Part shown: positions 4,531 to 12,879 of the stretch, in pieces
Numbering within the stretch: the first letter of the stretch is position 1
Layout: each line of letters begins with the position of its first letter
Origin: a virus
Reading direction: 5' to 3' (one strand)
Length of the DNA: 27,618 nucleotides
IMG/VR virus record: IMGVR_UViG_3300000234_000021
Coordinates: 1-27,618 of that record
Notes under the pieces: model-generated
Database searches by the model: none
What the model saw: the letters and a program-made list of their open reading frames with translations, nothing else
What the model was told of the DNA's origin: nothing
Translations under genes and position numbers: made by a program

Positions 4531-4559
4531 TTGCAAACAATCGCCCACCATGCTACAAT
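4531..4559 (+). promoter_or_regulatory. Sigma70-like promoter
   Basis: TTGCAA (4531-4536) and TACAAT (4554-4559) are 17 bp apart, matching TTGACA at 4/6 and TATAAT at 5/6. Predicted start is near 4566. A terminator-like hairpin follows about 80 nt later, so this could drive a short leader or small RNA ahead of the late genes, as lambda pR' does. Confidence 0.45.
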
Positions 4560-4565
4560 GACTAA

Positions 4566-4679
4566 GCCAAGCGAAAGCAAGGCATGTATTATTGTTGAAT
4601 ACAAGGCAGCAATGGTTCAAATAGTTCTATGGTTTGCAATAAGCCCTCTCTGGTTCGCTAGAAGGGGGCTTTGTTGCTT
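4566..4679 (+). ncRNA. Candidate small RNA or terminated late leader
   Basis: The start is estimated from the promoter at 4531-4559, and the end is the terminator at 4641-4679. Within it, TGTATT/AATACA (4585-4603) forms a small hairpin and GCGAAAGC could form a GAAA tetraloop. A frame of 115 aa (4399-4746) passes through, but it starts upstream of the promoter, has poor composition and lacks a ribosome site, so I do not call it a gene. Either a small RNA or an antitermination leader would fit. Confidence 0.35.
4641..4679 (+). terminator. Candidate intrinsic terminator before late genes
   Basis: AAGCCC (4641-4646) pairs with GGGCTT (4666-4671), extended by TCT/AGA with a bulge, and is followed by TTTGTTGCTT. 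The stem is imperfect and the tail only moderately T-rich. It separates the upstream control region from the terminase genes. Confidence 0.4.
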
Positions 4680-4782
4680 AATTGGTACAATCACGCCAAT
4701 GGATAAACAGATGACCTTGCGGCGGCTCTGGATAGGGTTAGAATAAGTTTTGGAAGGGATGGGGGCTTGGCAGTTAAAAGGG

Positions 4783-4811
4783 TTGCGTGATTGCGAGGGG
4801 GGTGCTATACT
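4783..4811 (+). promoter_or_regulatory. Promoter of the late structural operon
   Basis: TTGCGT (4783-4788) and TATACT (4806-4811) are separated by 17 bp, with the -10 matching the consensus at 5/6 and the -35 at 3/6. It lies 33 nt before the small terminase start, which has AAGGAGC as its ribosome site. This is the best-placed promoter for the whole plus-strand block. Confidence 0.55.
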
Positions 4812-4843
4812 GTAAGAGAGGTTAAAAAAACAAGGAGCATTGC

Positions 4844-5380
4844 ATGGCTGAAAAGTACGCTAAAGCCCCTTCAGGGCTAGACGTTCGGAAAGAGGCGTTT
4901 TGCCAGCATATTTGTGATGGCATGAATCAAACGGATGCTTGGGAAAGAAGCCACCCCCCCAGCATCAAGGGATGCAAGGACGGCAAGCCAAGAAGCAAGA
5001 AAACAGCACACACGGGCGGCTCTGTATTAATGAATCGGGCAGATATTAAAGAAAGAATAGCGGAAATACAAAAAGAACGCCAAAAGGCGATTGAAGAACG
5101 GGTTATCTGGACGCACATGCAAAGCCAAGAAGTGCTAGCTAGTATCGCCAAAGAACAGCACGACGGCGAGGTATTAAGGGCGGGGGATAGAATATCGGCG
5201 GTTAAAGAACTCAACAACATGCTAGGCTTCCATGCGGCGGTTAAGCAGGAAGTAAGCGTAAGTGGCACGGTTGAGCATAAACACGAACACGTCCACCTGC
5301 TGGCTCAATTCTCAATACAAGACCTTATCGCCTTGGGTAAAGGGTTAAAGCTTCAATTACGATCGGAGGAGCTGCGATGA
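4844..5380 (+). CDS. Terminase small subunit (Terminase_2-like)
   Basis: It recognises phage DNA and loads it on the packaging motor. The 178-aa product has an N-terminal helix-turn-helix-like segment (RKEAFCQHICDGMNQTDAWE, about 16-35) typical of Terminase_2 proteins, in which the related phrase is K...F...Y..G.NAT.AA...G. A central Glu/Lys-rich helix follows (IKERIAEIQKERQKAIEERV), then an acidic and His-rich part (VEHKHEHVHLL). The ATG at 4844 follows AAGGAGC. It is the first gene of the late operon and overlaps the next by 4 nt. Confidence 0.8.
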   Translation: MAEKYAKAPSGLDVRKEAFCQHICDGMNQTDAWERSHPPSIKGCKDGKPRSKKTAHTGGSVLMNRADIKERIAEIQKERQKAIEERVIWTHMQSQEVLASIAKEQHDGEVLRAGDRISAVKELNNMLGFHAAVKQEVSVSGTVEHKHEHVHLLAQFSIQDLIALGKGLKLQLRSEELR

Positions 5381-5775
5381 ACCCATTATCAGAACGTAAC
5401 CTTATCGCTCGATTAAGCCACGCCGCTAACATTGCATCCATGGCGGTAACGTGTGGGGGGAGCATCAACGCCACGGCAGAGGTGCATAGTGTTATGACCC
5501 ACCTAGAGCAGGGTGGGTATGGCTCCGTCGAGGTTGTGGAGTCTCTGGCTAACCTCGTGGAGCAGCTAGCGTTGCTGGTTGAACAATTACGGCACGAGCA
5601 ACCAAGCGTTCGCAAAGCAAAGGCACACCCAGCCTTAAGCCAACGGTGCAAAGAAGAGATACTGGCATCGCACGGTGTTCTGGTCGTCCCTGCAACGGCT
5701 GAGGTGATTTTGTGTTATACTAAACCTGAAACGGAGCAAGGGCTTCAGTACATTGCAATTAAACGAAAGGGCTAA
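5377..5775 (+). CDS. Hypothetical protein, 132 aa
   Basis: It overlaps the small terminase stop as ATGA, with CGGAGGAGCTGCG just upstream as ribosome site. The first half is helical (NLIARLSHAANIASMAV, then LANLVEQLALLVEQL), the second half ends in a beta-like segment (VVPATAEVILCYTK...). No motif recognised. Lying between the two terminase subunits, it probably belongs to packaging or is a phage-specific insertion. Confidence 0.65.
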   Translation: MNPLSERNLIARLSHAANIASMAVTCGGSINATAEVHSVMTHLEQGGYGSVEVVESLANLVEQLALLVEQLRHEQPSVRKAKAHPALSQRCKEEILASHGVLVVPATAEVILCYTKPETEQGLQYIAIKRKG

Positions 5776-5777
5776 CA

Positions 5778-6077
5778 ATGGCAAACCTAAATATGCGACG
5801 ACTTTACTGTTTTTCAGAAGACTACAAGGGCTACAAAAAGGGTGAGCCTTTCCCCCGTGCCTTGTGGTCAATGTTCACGTTCTTTGAAACCAAGGGGCTG
5901 ATTTGCCGCCGTGATATTGTGGCAGAGCAAGCAAAAGAGCAAGCAGAGTATAAAGCACTGCAAGCCACGCTGGAAGCAGCAACGGATGCAGCGATTCGGG
6001 CAGGGGGCAACCGCACTGAGAAACGGGGCAAACCACCTAAGAAAAACAAAGAGGTGAGCAATGACGACAACGTATAG
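5778..6077 (+). CDS. Hypothetical protein, 99 aa
   Basis: The product starts MANLNMRRLYCFSEDYKGYK and has an aromatic N-terminal part (RALWSMFTFFETKGLICRRD). An Ala/Glu-rich helix follows (VAEQAKEQAEYKALQATLEA), then a basic, Pro/Lys-rich tail. It begins 2 nt after the previous stop, and its end overlaps the next gene by 17 nt. Function unknown; the shape, a small folded part plus helix and basic tail, fits a small accessory protein. Confidence 0.65.
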   Translation: MANLNMRRLYCFSEDYKGYKKGEPFPRALWSMFTFFETKGLICRRDIVAEQAKEQAEYKALQATLEAATDAAIRAGGNRTEKRGKPPKKNKEVSNDDNV

Positions 6078-6495
6078 TGGAACCCCTAGCGACTCTCCCA
6101 AAGACCAGATACGCTTCTATCTCGACGATTGCAACGCCGTGATGCTGCTTTTAGATGGTGAAATTACAGACACCTACGCCACACAGGCTAGTAAGATGCT
6201 GCCCACGCTCCTAGCCCTCTGTGATGCCCTGATTGCCAAGTCCGCTTTCATGCCTGCTACCAACGGGTTAAACCAAAAGTGGGAAGACACGGCGAAAAAG
6301 TACGATAGGCTTAAAGTTTCTTTCCTTGAGGCAAGCAAAGCAGGGCGGCTCCCAGAGTTTGGCGAAACTGCAAGCAGCGGTTCGGCGGATTATATCGGCT
6401 TTGGAGTGATTGGCACGGACGCACAAGAGGCTTACAACGCCATTACCGATCTAACGCTTACCATGAACCAGCCTGCTTGGTTCAGAGGGGCGTAG
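6061..6495 (+). CDS. Hypothetical helical protein, 144 aa
   Basis: The ATG at 6061 lies within the previous gene's end, preceded by AAAGAGGTGAGC as ribosome site. The product is mostly helical (LDDCNAVMLLLDGEITDTYA, then LPTLLALCDALIAKSAF) and ends NQPAWFRGA. It stops directly before the large terminase start with no gap. No known motif found. Confidence 0.65.
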   Translation: MTTTYSGTPSDSPKDQIRFYLDDCNAVMLLLDGEITDTYATQASKMLPTLLALCDALIAKSAFMPATNGLNQKWEDTAKKYDRLKVSFLEASKAGRLPEFGETASSGSADYIGFGVIGTDAQEAYNAITDLTLTMNQPAWFRGA

Positions 6496-7959
6496 ATGAC
6501 CTTCATAGCCTCCCTCCCAGAGATTCAATCCGCCTTGAGGGTAACGCTTCGAGAGCGGCTTTCAACGTCGCTCCATGAGTTCGTGCAGTTCTTCTGGCAC
6601 ACGGTGGACGGTTCAACCTTTATGGACAACTGGCACGTCAAAGCGATTTGCGACCACTTGGAGGCGGTATCAGACGGACGCATCAAGCGGTTGATGATTA
6701 TGCTCCCCCCCCGCCATGCTAAGAGCATCATCGTAAACGTCTTCTTCCCTGTGTGGGACTGGCTACGGACACCATCACGCCGCTTTCTTACCGCATCCGT
6801 GGATGAGATGCTAGCTCATGGGTTTGTAAACAAAAGCCGTTCCCTGATTGAATCAGACGATTTCAAGTGGTTATTTGGCGATATTGTGGAGCCTTCTAAG
6901 CGTGATTGGGGCAAAAGCTTCTACGCCAACACCGCCAAGGGTTCACGGCTTGCCATGACGACAGCAGGGGGGACTGGCAAGGATGCTGATTTGCTTATCT
7001 GTGATGACCCGATGCAAGCCGCTAAGGCATGGAGTGCGGCAGAGCGAGAGCGTGCGTGGCGTTGGTACACTGGCACGTTTAAGACTCGTGGCACAAGCCA
7101 AGAGGCGAGGGAAGTTCTTGTCATGCAACGGCTCCATGAGGATGACGTTATGGGTCGCCTGCTGGCAAACCCACGCATTCGGGTGTTGTACGATATTCTT
7201 TGCCTGCCTGCTGAATACGAAGCAAACCACCCTATCGGCGTGGTGTCAAGCATTGGCTTTAAAGACCCACGAACGCAAGAGGGCGAGCTTCTTTGGGCTT
7301 CACGGTTCCCTAAGGAGTGGGTAGACGAGCGTAACGACGAGCTAGGCAAGCAAATAGCATCCGCCCAGCTCCAACAACGCCCAGCCCCTGCTGATGGGCT
7401 TATATTCGCAGATGAGATGTTCCCCACGGCAGACGTTACGGAGCTTGCAGTCAAAACAGGAGCTGAAAAGGTTATCGTCTCAATCGATTGCACATTCAAG
7501 GCAGCGGCAAATAGCGATTACGTCGCTATGCTTGTGTTTGTGCGATTCAAAGGCAAGTGGTATCTCGTGGACGGGGTAAACGAGCGGTTGGACTTTGTGG
7601 CAACACTAAAGACCATTAAAGCCATAGCCGATAAGTGGATGCCTCATGAGTTCTTGGTGGAAGACAAGGCAAACGGTACGGCTATTATTCGGATGATGAG
7701 AGACCATTTCAACAACGTTACCGCTATTTGCCCTACAGAGAGCAAAGAAGCGAGGGCATCGGCGGCGTCGGCTATCTTGCTTCGTGGGAATGTGCTATTC
7801 TTTAAGCAGCAGCCTGTTGTAGATGCGTTGATAGACCAAGCTTTGCAGTTCCCTATGGGTAGGCACGACGACTTGGTGGATGCACTAACGCAGTTTGTGA
7901 ATAAAGTATTAAACGTAAGGCAGCCAAGCACAGATTGGCTTGGATTCGGAGGGGTTTAG
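6496..7959 (+). CDS. terL: Terminase large subunit (ATPase and nuclease)
   Basis: This is the packaging motor: an N-terminal ATPase drives DNA into the prohead and a C-terminal RNase H-like nuclease cuts the concatemer. The 487-aa product has a Walker A-like PPRHAKS at residues 71-77 and Walker B LLICDDP at 166-172. The nuclease has SIDCTF with Asp331, a second acidic cluster FLVED (about 387-391) and HDDLVDA (about 457-463). These match phage TerL proteins of the Terminase_6 type. The length is normal. It directly abuts the gene upstream, and the portal gene follows 2 nt after. Confidence 0.95.
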   Translation: MTFIASLPEIQSALRVTLRERLSTSLHEFVQFFWHTVDGSTFMDNWHVKAICDHLEAVSDGRIKRLMIMLPPRHAKSIIVNVFFPVWDWLRTPSRRFLTASVDEMLAHGFVNKSRSLIESDDFKWLFGDIVEPSKRDWGKSFYANTAKGSRLAMTTAGGTGKDADLLICDDPMQAAKAWSAAERERAWRWYTGTFKTRGTSQEAREVLVMQRLHEDDVMGRLLANPRIRVLYDILCLPAEYEANHPIGVVSSIGFKDPRTQEGELLWASRFPKEWVDERNDELGKQIASAQLQQRPAPADGLIFADEMFPTADVTELAVKTGAEKVIVSIDCTFKAAANSDYVAMLVFVRFKGKWYLVDGVNERLDFVATLKTIKAIADKWMPHEFLVEDKANGTAIIRMMRDHFNNVTAICPTESKEARASAASAILLRGNVLFFKQQPVVDALIDQALQFPMGRHDDLVDALTQFVNKVLNVRQPSTDWLGFGGV

Positions 7960-7961
7960 CA

Positions 7962-9233
7962 ATGTGGAAGCCGTCAAGCTGGAATAAGTTGTTTGCCACC
8001 AAGGCGACCAAGAAGATTGAAGTCAAAGAGCAGTGGGACACTTCTTTTGGTATTTTAAGCGACCCATTCACGGACGCAGACACGCAGCTATTGCCCCCTG
8101 TATCGGCTCGTTTGTGGGTGAACCGCTACCACCGTATGATTGAGGGCGAAACGGTAACTAGGGCATTCGCTACCGCCGTACAGCTTCTCATGAGTCAAGT
8201 AAGCTTTCGGATTGAATGCAATGACAACGACACCAACAATGAGACCGAGGCACTGGCAAACGAGCTTCTTTTTGATTGGGTGAGTGAGGATTTTCAACAG
8301 TTTGTAAAGGCTTATGTTTCTACTTTTCTCTACGGGTACAGCGTCTTTGAAGTGGTATTGCGGCGTTCCCCTAAAGGCTATGCGTTGGATGGGCTAGTTT
8401 ATCATCCGCAAGCATTCCTTACTGCACAATTTGAGGACGGGCATCTAAAAGGCTTTCAGACGACCCAAAGCACGGAGGTTTTACCTATGGGGCGGTTGCT
8501 TTACTCGCAGGGGCTAGGGGGCTTCTCTGGTGGCGTGTATGGCTCAAGCGTGCTGAAAGCTGCTTACTACCACTATGTGAACAAGTGCCGCCTGCTTACA
8601 GACGAAGCAATGAACGTTCGCAACAATGTGAGCGGCATCCCCAAAGTACGGTTCGACGATTCAGGAACACCAGAAGAAAACCGCAAGCGAAAAGAGGCGG
8701 TGGCTCAAGAGATGCAGCGGTTCCGCAAACGTGCCTTGAATGCGTTTGTGTTTGGCTCCAAGCCCCACGCAAATCAAAACGGCGACCCCACAGGGATGCA
8801 CAAGCAGGATATTGAGCTTATCAGCGTGCAAGGCTCGAAATCCATTGACGTAAACACCATCATCCAGCGAGAAGAAACGGCAATTGCCCGTGCTTTACTT
8901 GCGGACTTCCTTGTGATGGTCGGTGCGGATTCAGGCAGTTACGCCATGGCTAAAGACAAATCGAGTATGTTTAAGCTACTCGTTGAAGGCATTTGCTCCC
9001 AGCTTTGCCACGAGTTCAACCATCAACTCGTCAAGCCCTTGTGGCTCCTAAACGGGCAAGACAAGGCTTATATGCCAAAACTTACTTACGATAGCGTGGA
9101 CTTGTCGCTTGACGGCATGGCTACCTATATTTCTGCTTTAACGTCCGCAGGGGTGCTACTGAACGACCCAGACACTGAAGCCTATCTTCGTGCTTATGGG
9201 GGTTTGCCTGAAGTGAGCCACGAAGATGTCTAG
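7962..9233 (+). CDS. Portal protein (DUF935 / Mu gp29-like)
   Basis: It forms the dodecameric ring at the capsid vertex through which DNA enters and leaves. I start at the ATG at 7962 because GGAGGGG lies just upstream; a TTG at 7935 lies inside the terminase gene. The 423-aa product shows the DUF935 sequence pattern: LFDWVSEDFQQFVKAYVSTF, then YHPQAF, a GGFSGGVYGSSVLKAAYYHY stretch and GIPKVRFDD. Its gene order (TerL, portal, MuF) matches Mu-like heads. Confidence 0.88.
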   Translation: MWKPSSWNKLFATKATKKIEVKEQWDTSFGILSDPFTDADTQLLPPVSARLWVNRYHRMIEGETVTRAFATAVQLLMSQVSFRIECNDNDTNNETEALANELLFDWVSEDFQQFVKAYVSTFLYGYSVFEVVLRRSPKGYALDGLVYHPQAFLTAQFEDGHLKGFQTTQSTEVLPMGRLLYSQGLGGFSGGVYGSSVLKAAYYHYVNKCRLLTDEAMNVRNNVSGIPKVRFDDSGTPEENRKRKEAVAQEMQRFRKRALNAFVFGSKPHANQNGDPTGMHKQDIELISVQGSKSIDVNTIIQREETAIARALLADFLVMVGADSGSYAMAKDKSSMFKLLVEGICSQLCHEFNHQLVKPLWLLNGQDKAYMPKLTYDSVDLSLDGMATYISALTSAGVLLNDPDTEAYLRAYGGLPEVSHEDV

Positions 9234-10209
9234 CGAACGTGAGCTAAACGAGGCAAGGGCGGCGTTACTTGCGATTGCGGAAAGCAAGCAGGTGTACTTG
9301 CAGCGTGCCTACATTGAGGCTATCGGGCGTGTGCGTGATTTAATGACGTTACAAGAGCTTGAGAATGCTTTGCTAAACGGCGACCTATACGCCATTCAAC
9401 GAGCCTATGGTTCGGAAAACGTGCAGCCGATGCTGGCAGGGTTCAAGGACGCCCTAACCAACACCTACGCCTTTGCAGGGGGCAAGTTGGCTAGCGAGAT
9501 ACCCACGACGTCCGTCTACTTCAACCAAGTGAACCCACGGCTTGTGGAAGTGGTGAATCAGTGGAGCAACACCCTTATCACTAACGAGACGCAAGCCACA
9601 ATTCAGAGCATCGGCAAGTCGCTAGGGCAAGCCACAATTCAAGGCATTAACCCAAAGACGGCAGCGGTGCGATTTCGTGGGCGTATTGGGCTTACAGACG
9701 CTCAACAAAGCTACCTAGCCAACTATGAACGCCAACTGCGAACCAACGACCCTAGGGCATTAGACCGTGCATTGAGAGACAAGCGGCAAGACGCAGGAAC
9801 ACTGAAGGCGATCCGCAACAACACCCCCATGAGCGAGGCAGATGTTCAAAAGCGTGTGCAACGTTACGAAGAGCGGATGTTGAAGTATCGGGCGGAAACG
9901 ATCGCACGCACGGAGTCGTTACGGATGACGAACATGGCGAACCAGCACATCTACGACAACGCCGTGGAAGAGGGTAGCATCCAAGCTGCGGACTACCGCC
10001 GATTTTGGGTAAACACGAAGGACACACGCACCAGAGACGCACACGTTAGCTTGCCAAGCATGAATCCGCTAGGGGTTGCGTTGAACGAGCCGTTTAAATC
10101 GACACTAGGGAACATTATGTATCCGCACGACCCTAACGCATCCGCAGGGAACACGGTGAATTGTCGGTGTACCTTAGTGTACAAACTGCAAGCGTCTTTA
10201 TTCGGGTAG
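9226..10209 (+). CDS. Phage Mu F-like head morphogenesis protein
   Basis: MuF-domain proteins are minor head proteins bound at the portal. The 327-aa product ends with the typical signature: ARTESLRMTN (about 226-235), NTKDTRTRDAH (about 263-273) and YPHDPNASAGNTVNCRC (about 300-316), the Cys pair perhaps binding metal. The N-terminal 200 residues are helical. The ATG at 9226 overlaps the portal end by 8 nt. It could carry a hitchhiking toxin domain as some MuF proteins do, but no extra domain is visible. Confidence 0.9.
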   Translation: MSSERELNEARAALLAIAESKQVYLQRAYIEAIGRVRDLMTLQELENALLNGDLYAIQRAYGSENVQPMLAGFKDALTNTYAFAGGKLASEIPTTSVYFNQVNPRLVEVVNQWSNTLITNETQATIQSIGKSLGQATIQGINPKTAAVRFRGRIGLTDAQQSYLANYERQLRTNDPRALDRALRDKRQDAGTLKAIRNNTPMSEADVQKRVQRYEERMLKYRAETIARTESLRMTNMANQHIYDNAVEEGSIQAADYRRFWVNTKDTRTRDAHVSLPSMNPLGVALNEPFKSTLGNIMYPHDPNASAGNTVNCRCTLVYKLQASLFG

Positions 10210-10264
10210 GTTGGCAGCAAGAGAAGCGGCTTTGGTGTAGTATAGGGCTATCGGAGGGCTTACA

Positions 10265-11350
10265 ATGGAAGTTCAAAGCATTATTGAGTTAAAGGCACAA
10301 ATAGACGCAGGGCGTCGCAGTGTGTATGGATGGGGTAACGTCTCCACTGTGGACGGCGTGCCTGTTGTGGATTCGCAGGGGGGTTACATCCCCATTGACG
10401 TGTTAGAGACCGCCGTCAAGAAGTACACAGCTGAAAGTGGGCGTGTGCAATTTCAGCATGAATCTTTGGATAGTCCCGTTCGGGGTAAGGTGGTTCAATC
10501 GTTCGTGATGAAGTCCGCCGTGGCTAAGTCTTTGGGTATTGCTAGCGAAAAAGAAGGCTGGCTCGTTGAGATTCAAGTAGACGACCCTGACGCATGGCAG
10601 GTTGTCGAAAAGGGCTACATTAGCGGATTGTCGCTTGGTGGGATCCAAACGTTTGTAACGGGGCAGAAGGAGGCGGTACGGTTGAAAGAGAACCCCACCG
10701 CCGCCCCTGAAGATGTCAAGCTTGTAACAGGGCTTGCAATAAAAGAGTTGTCTTTGGTGTTTGCTCCTGCTAACCCACTGGCAACGGTTGATATGTTGGT
10801 TAGTAAAGGGAAGGACGAGGAAATGAGTACCCCCGAACAAATCGACCGCATCAAGGAACTTGAAGCTCAAGTTGCCAAGATGGAATCAGAGAAGCAAGTG
10901 TTGGAAGTGAGGCTCTCGGCTTTGCAACCATCCGAGCCTGTTACTCTCGAAACCATTTTAGCAAAAGGGCTAGGCTCCTCTGTGGTTGAGTTTATCCAAG
11001 CAGCGGTGGCAAAGGCTGATAGTCTTGAGAAGGAAGTACAGGAACTGAAGCTGGTAGCGGTTAAGTCCGCCGCCGTTGAAGAGATCGGCTTCTTGCAGTT
11101 GGGCGACAAAGCCGATGCTCTGGCTGTGGCACTACTTAAAGCAGGCGACGCCAAGCAAGTAATTCTCGAAGCCTTTAAAGGGCTTAAAGAAGAGCTAGAG
11201 CAGGTTCGCAGCGTTCAGGCTATCGCTTTGGGTTGTAAGCCTAAAGGTGGCAGCAAAGAGCCTATCGAAGCCCTTACAATGGGCGACGCAAAGAACAAAG
11301 ATGAGTTACTAAAGGCTTTTAAAGCCAAAGAAGAGATGAAAGGGGAATAG
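10265..11350 (+). CDS. Prohead protease (XkdF / S78_2-like) fused to scaffold
   Basis: Residues about 1-180 resemble XkdF-type proteases: VYGWGNVS (about 20-27), QFQHESLDSPVRGKVVQSFV with a likely catalytic His at about 64, GWLVEIQVDDPDAWQVVEKG and ISGLSLGGI (about 119-127) with the candidate nucleophile Ser. After about 186 the protein becomes a coiled coil (IDRIKELEAQVAKMESEKQ), as expected for a scaffold. ATG at 10265 has TCGGAGG upstream. The protease should mature the capsid and scaffold. The catalytic residue assignment is by position only. Confidence 0.85.
   Translation: MEVQSIIELKAQIDAGRRSVYGWGNVSTVDGVPVVDSQGGYIPIDVLETAVKKYTAESGRVQFQHESLDSPVRGKVVQSFVMKSAVAKSLGIASEKEGWLVEIQVDDPDAWQVVEKGYISGLSLGGIQTFVTGQKEAVRLKENPTAAPEDVKLVTGLAIKELSLVFAPANPLATVDMLVSKGKDEEMSTPEQIDRIKELEAQVAKMESEKQVLEVRLSALQPSEPVTLETILAKGLGSSVVEFIQAAVAKADSLEKEVQELKLVAVKSAAVEEIGFLQLGDKADALAVALLKAGDAKQVILEAFKGLKEELEQVRSVQAIALGCKPKGGSKEPIEALTMGDAKNKDELLKAFKAKEEMKGE
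10823..11350 (+). CDS. Nested scaffold protein, internal start
   Basis: An in-frame ATG at 10823 (residue 187, MSTPEQIDRIKELEAQ) lies at the junction of the protease and coiled-coil parts. AAGGACGAGG just upstream can serve as ribosome site. Initiation here would give a 175-aa pure scaffold, exactly as lambda makes Nu3 from within gene C. The start position and motif are visible; use of it is inferred. Confidence 0.5.
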   Translation: MSTPEQIDRIKELEAQVAKMESEKQVLEVRLSALQPSEPVTLETILAKGLGSSVVEFIQAAVAKADSLEKEVQELKLVAVKSAAVEEIGFLQLGDKADALAVALLKAGDAKQVILEAFKGLKEELEQVRSVQAIALGCKPKGGSKEPIEALTMGDAKNKDELLKAFKAKEEMKGE

Positions 11351-11354
11351 TCCC

Positions 11355-11750
11355 ATGACGGCATACGTTACTTTTCCTGAACAACAAACCGTTGTCTATT
11401 TTACCAGTGGTGAATCCTTGGGGGTTGCCGATGTTGGCAAGTTCTTAGTGATTTCTAGCGGTGCGGTGGTGAAGAACACGACGGCAGGCGGCGTGGTTGC
11501 TGGCGTACTTGGCAACTTGCAAGGCACGGTCGCTAGCGGTTCCAAGGTTCCTGTTATTATCAACGGTGTTGCTTTGGTTCAAGGCGGCGGTACGGTTGCG
11601 GTTGGCGGTACTTTCAACAGTGCTAACGACGGTCAAGCGGTTGCTGCTACCACTGGACGCATCAACGGTTATGCTATTGAAGCCTTGGCAGATGGTACGC
11701 TTGCGAAAGCCTACATTGACGCCCTCGGCACTCATTACCCTGCTTCCTAG
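11355..11750 (+). CDS. Capsid decoration protein (DUF2190-like)
   Basis: The 131-aa product is Gly/Val/Ala-rich and beta (SSGAVVKNTTAGGVVAGVLG, then IINGVALVQGGGTVAVGG), the layout of small head-stabilising proteins such as DUF2190 members. It sits between the protease/scaffold gene and the major capsid gene, where decoration proteins normally lie. ATG at 11355 follows AAAGGGGAATAGTCCC; the gap from the previous gene is 4 nt. Confidence 0.75.
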   Translation: MTAYVTFPEQQTVVYFTSGESLGVADVGKFLVISSGAVVKNTTAGGVVAGVLGNLQGTVASGSKVPVIINGVALVQGGGTVAVGGTFNSANDGQAVAATTGRINGYAIEALADGTLAKAYIDALGTHYPAS

Positions 11751-11768
11751 TAGAAAGGACTATTCATA

Positions 11769-12821
11769 ATGACTATGTTAGCTACTTACGCTGATTTACT
11801 CACTCAAGCGTCTTACCTGCACGTTGCTCAAGAGATGCCTAATACTCTTGCCTTCTTGCAAGCGATGCCTTTTAAGCCTGTTACCAACACGGTAGGGACG
11901 ATTATTAAAGCCGATTTGGACGGGCAACGCCGTAACGATGGCGTTGCCTCCGCTTTTGGCGACCGCATCTCTGCTCGTTTGGCTTCTTCTTCCACGGTAT
12001 CGTATCAGCTGGAGCCTTACACCGACGCCGAAACAGCCCTTGTTGTGGATGCGGTAAACGCCGCCCACTACCAAGCTGGTTCACCCGATGGCTTCTTGCT
12101 TGAAACCGCTGGTGCCACGGCTGAACGCACTCTGATTAAAGTCATCAAAGGCTTTGCTGACGAGTTCTTGGCTGAAGGCAACTATGGCACCGCTCAAAAG
12201 ACTGACCCCACCAACTGGACGACCTCGACGACCGACCTAGTCGCTCAAGTGCGTGCTAAAGTGTTGGACGTCCACAAGCAAAGCGGCTTGCGTCCCGATA
12301 CCATTATCTTGACTCCTGACGTGCATTACGTCATTGAGAACAACGTGAGCGTGCAAGATGCCCTCGCTGGCTTTGGTGCCTCGACCTCTAACGGCACTGA
12401 GTACCAAGGGCAGCTAGGCTTGGACGTCTACGCTCGTGTCTTTGGGGTGAAGCGTTACTTTGTGCTTGACGCCGCCTATAACGGTGCAGGTGTGGGTGCT
12501 ACTGCTTCTAACGCTTGGGTTGAGACTAACAAGATGCTGATTTGCAACATGGGCGGGGCAACCACTCAAGGCAACGTTGCTCGCCAACGTGCAGGTTTGG
12601 GTGTTGGTTTGTACATGGATTACAGCGGCATGATTGGCTCTGATGGTCCTAACATTATCGGCAACAAACTAGGTTCTTTGCCTTTCCCTTTGTGGACTCG
12701 CCAAGAATACGAAGGATGCGTAGCTGGTGGCGGTTCTAACATCATCATCTCTGAAGCTGCCGTGGACTTCAAGCTGATTGAACCCAAATACGGGCATTTG
12801 TTCTACGGAGCCATTGCCTAG
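11769..12821 (+). CDS. Major capsid protein
   Basis: The 350-aa product is the capsid shell subunit by position (after protease, scaffold and decoration genes), size and composition. It starts MTMLATYADLLTQASYLHVA, continues with an extended, Ala-rich part and has HK97-fold-like features: a long helix near RTLIKVIKGFADEFLAEG (about 121-138) and an ILTPDVHYVIENN segment (about 178-190). It has no similarity I can place precisely. AAAGGACTATTCATA precedes the ATG. A terminator follows, fitting a highly expressed gene. Confidence 0.85.
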   Translation: MTMLATYADLLTQASYLHVAQEMPNTLAFLQAMPFKPVTNTVGTIIKADLDGQRRNDGVASAFGDRISARLASSSTVSYQLEPYTDAETALVVDAVNAAHYQAGSPDGFLLETAGATAERTLIKVIKGFADEFLAEGNYGTAQKTDPTNWTTSTTDLVAQVRAKVLDVHKQSGLRPDTIILTPDVHYVIENNVSVQDALAGFGASTSNGTEYQGQLGLDVYARVFGVKRYFVLDAAYNGAGVGATASNAWVETNKMLICNMGGATTQGNVARQRAGLGVGLYMDYSGMIGSDGPNIIGNKLGSLPFPLWTRQEYEGCVAGGGSNIIISEAAVDFKLIEPKYGHLFYGAIA

Positions 12822-12833
12822 GTTTAACCTCAA

Positions 12834-12869
12834 AGGGAAGGGGCGACTCTTCCCTTCCCTCTTTCTTTG
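12834..12869 (+). terminator. Intrinsic terminator after the capsid gene
   Basis: AGGGAAGGG (12834-12842) pairs with CCCTTCCCT (12852-12860) around a 9-nt loop, followed by CTTTCTTTGG. The T-tract is broken by C and G, so termination is probably partial, letting downstream head and tail genes be expressed at lower level than capsid. Confidence 0.6.
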
Positions 12870-12879
12870 GAGCAGCAGC

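Noticed and set aside
4330-4620. 96-aa minus-strand frame in the control region
   Set aside because: Its His/Cys/Thr-rich sequence is mainly translated repeat (TGTGTC, ACACA) and it has no ribosome site.
4399-4746. 115-aa plus-strand frame in the control region
   Set aside because: It crosses a promoter, a terminator and the 9-mer repeats, has Cys- and Trp-rich, unprotein-like composition and no ribosome binding site.
6921-7499. 192-aa minus-strand frame inside the large terminase gene
   Set aside because: It is antisense to conserved nuclease and ATPase codons, rich in Ser/Arg as expected of a shadow frame.
10209-10264. Promoter before the protease gene (TTGGCA ... TAGTAT)
   Set aside because: The spacing of 21 bp is too long, and no better -35 box is present; AGGGCTATCGGAGG is simply the ribosome site context.
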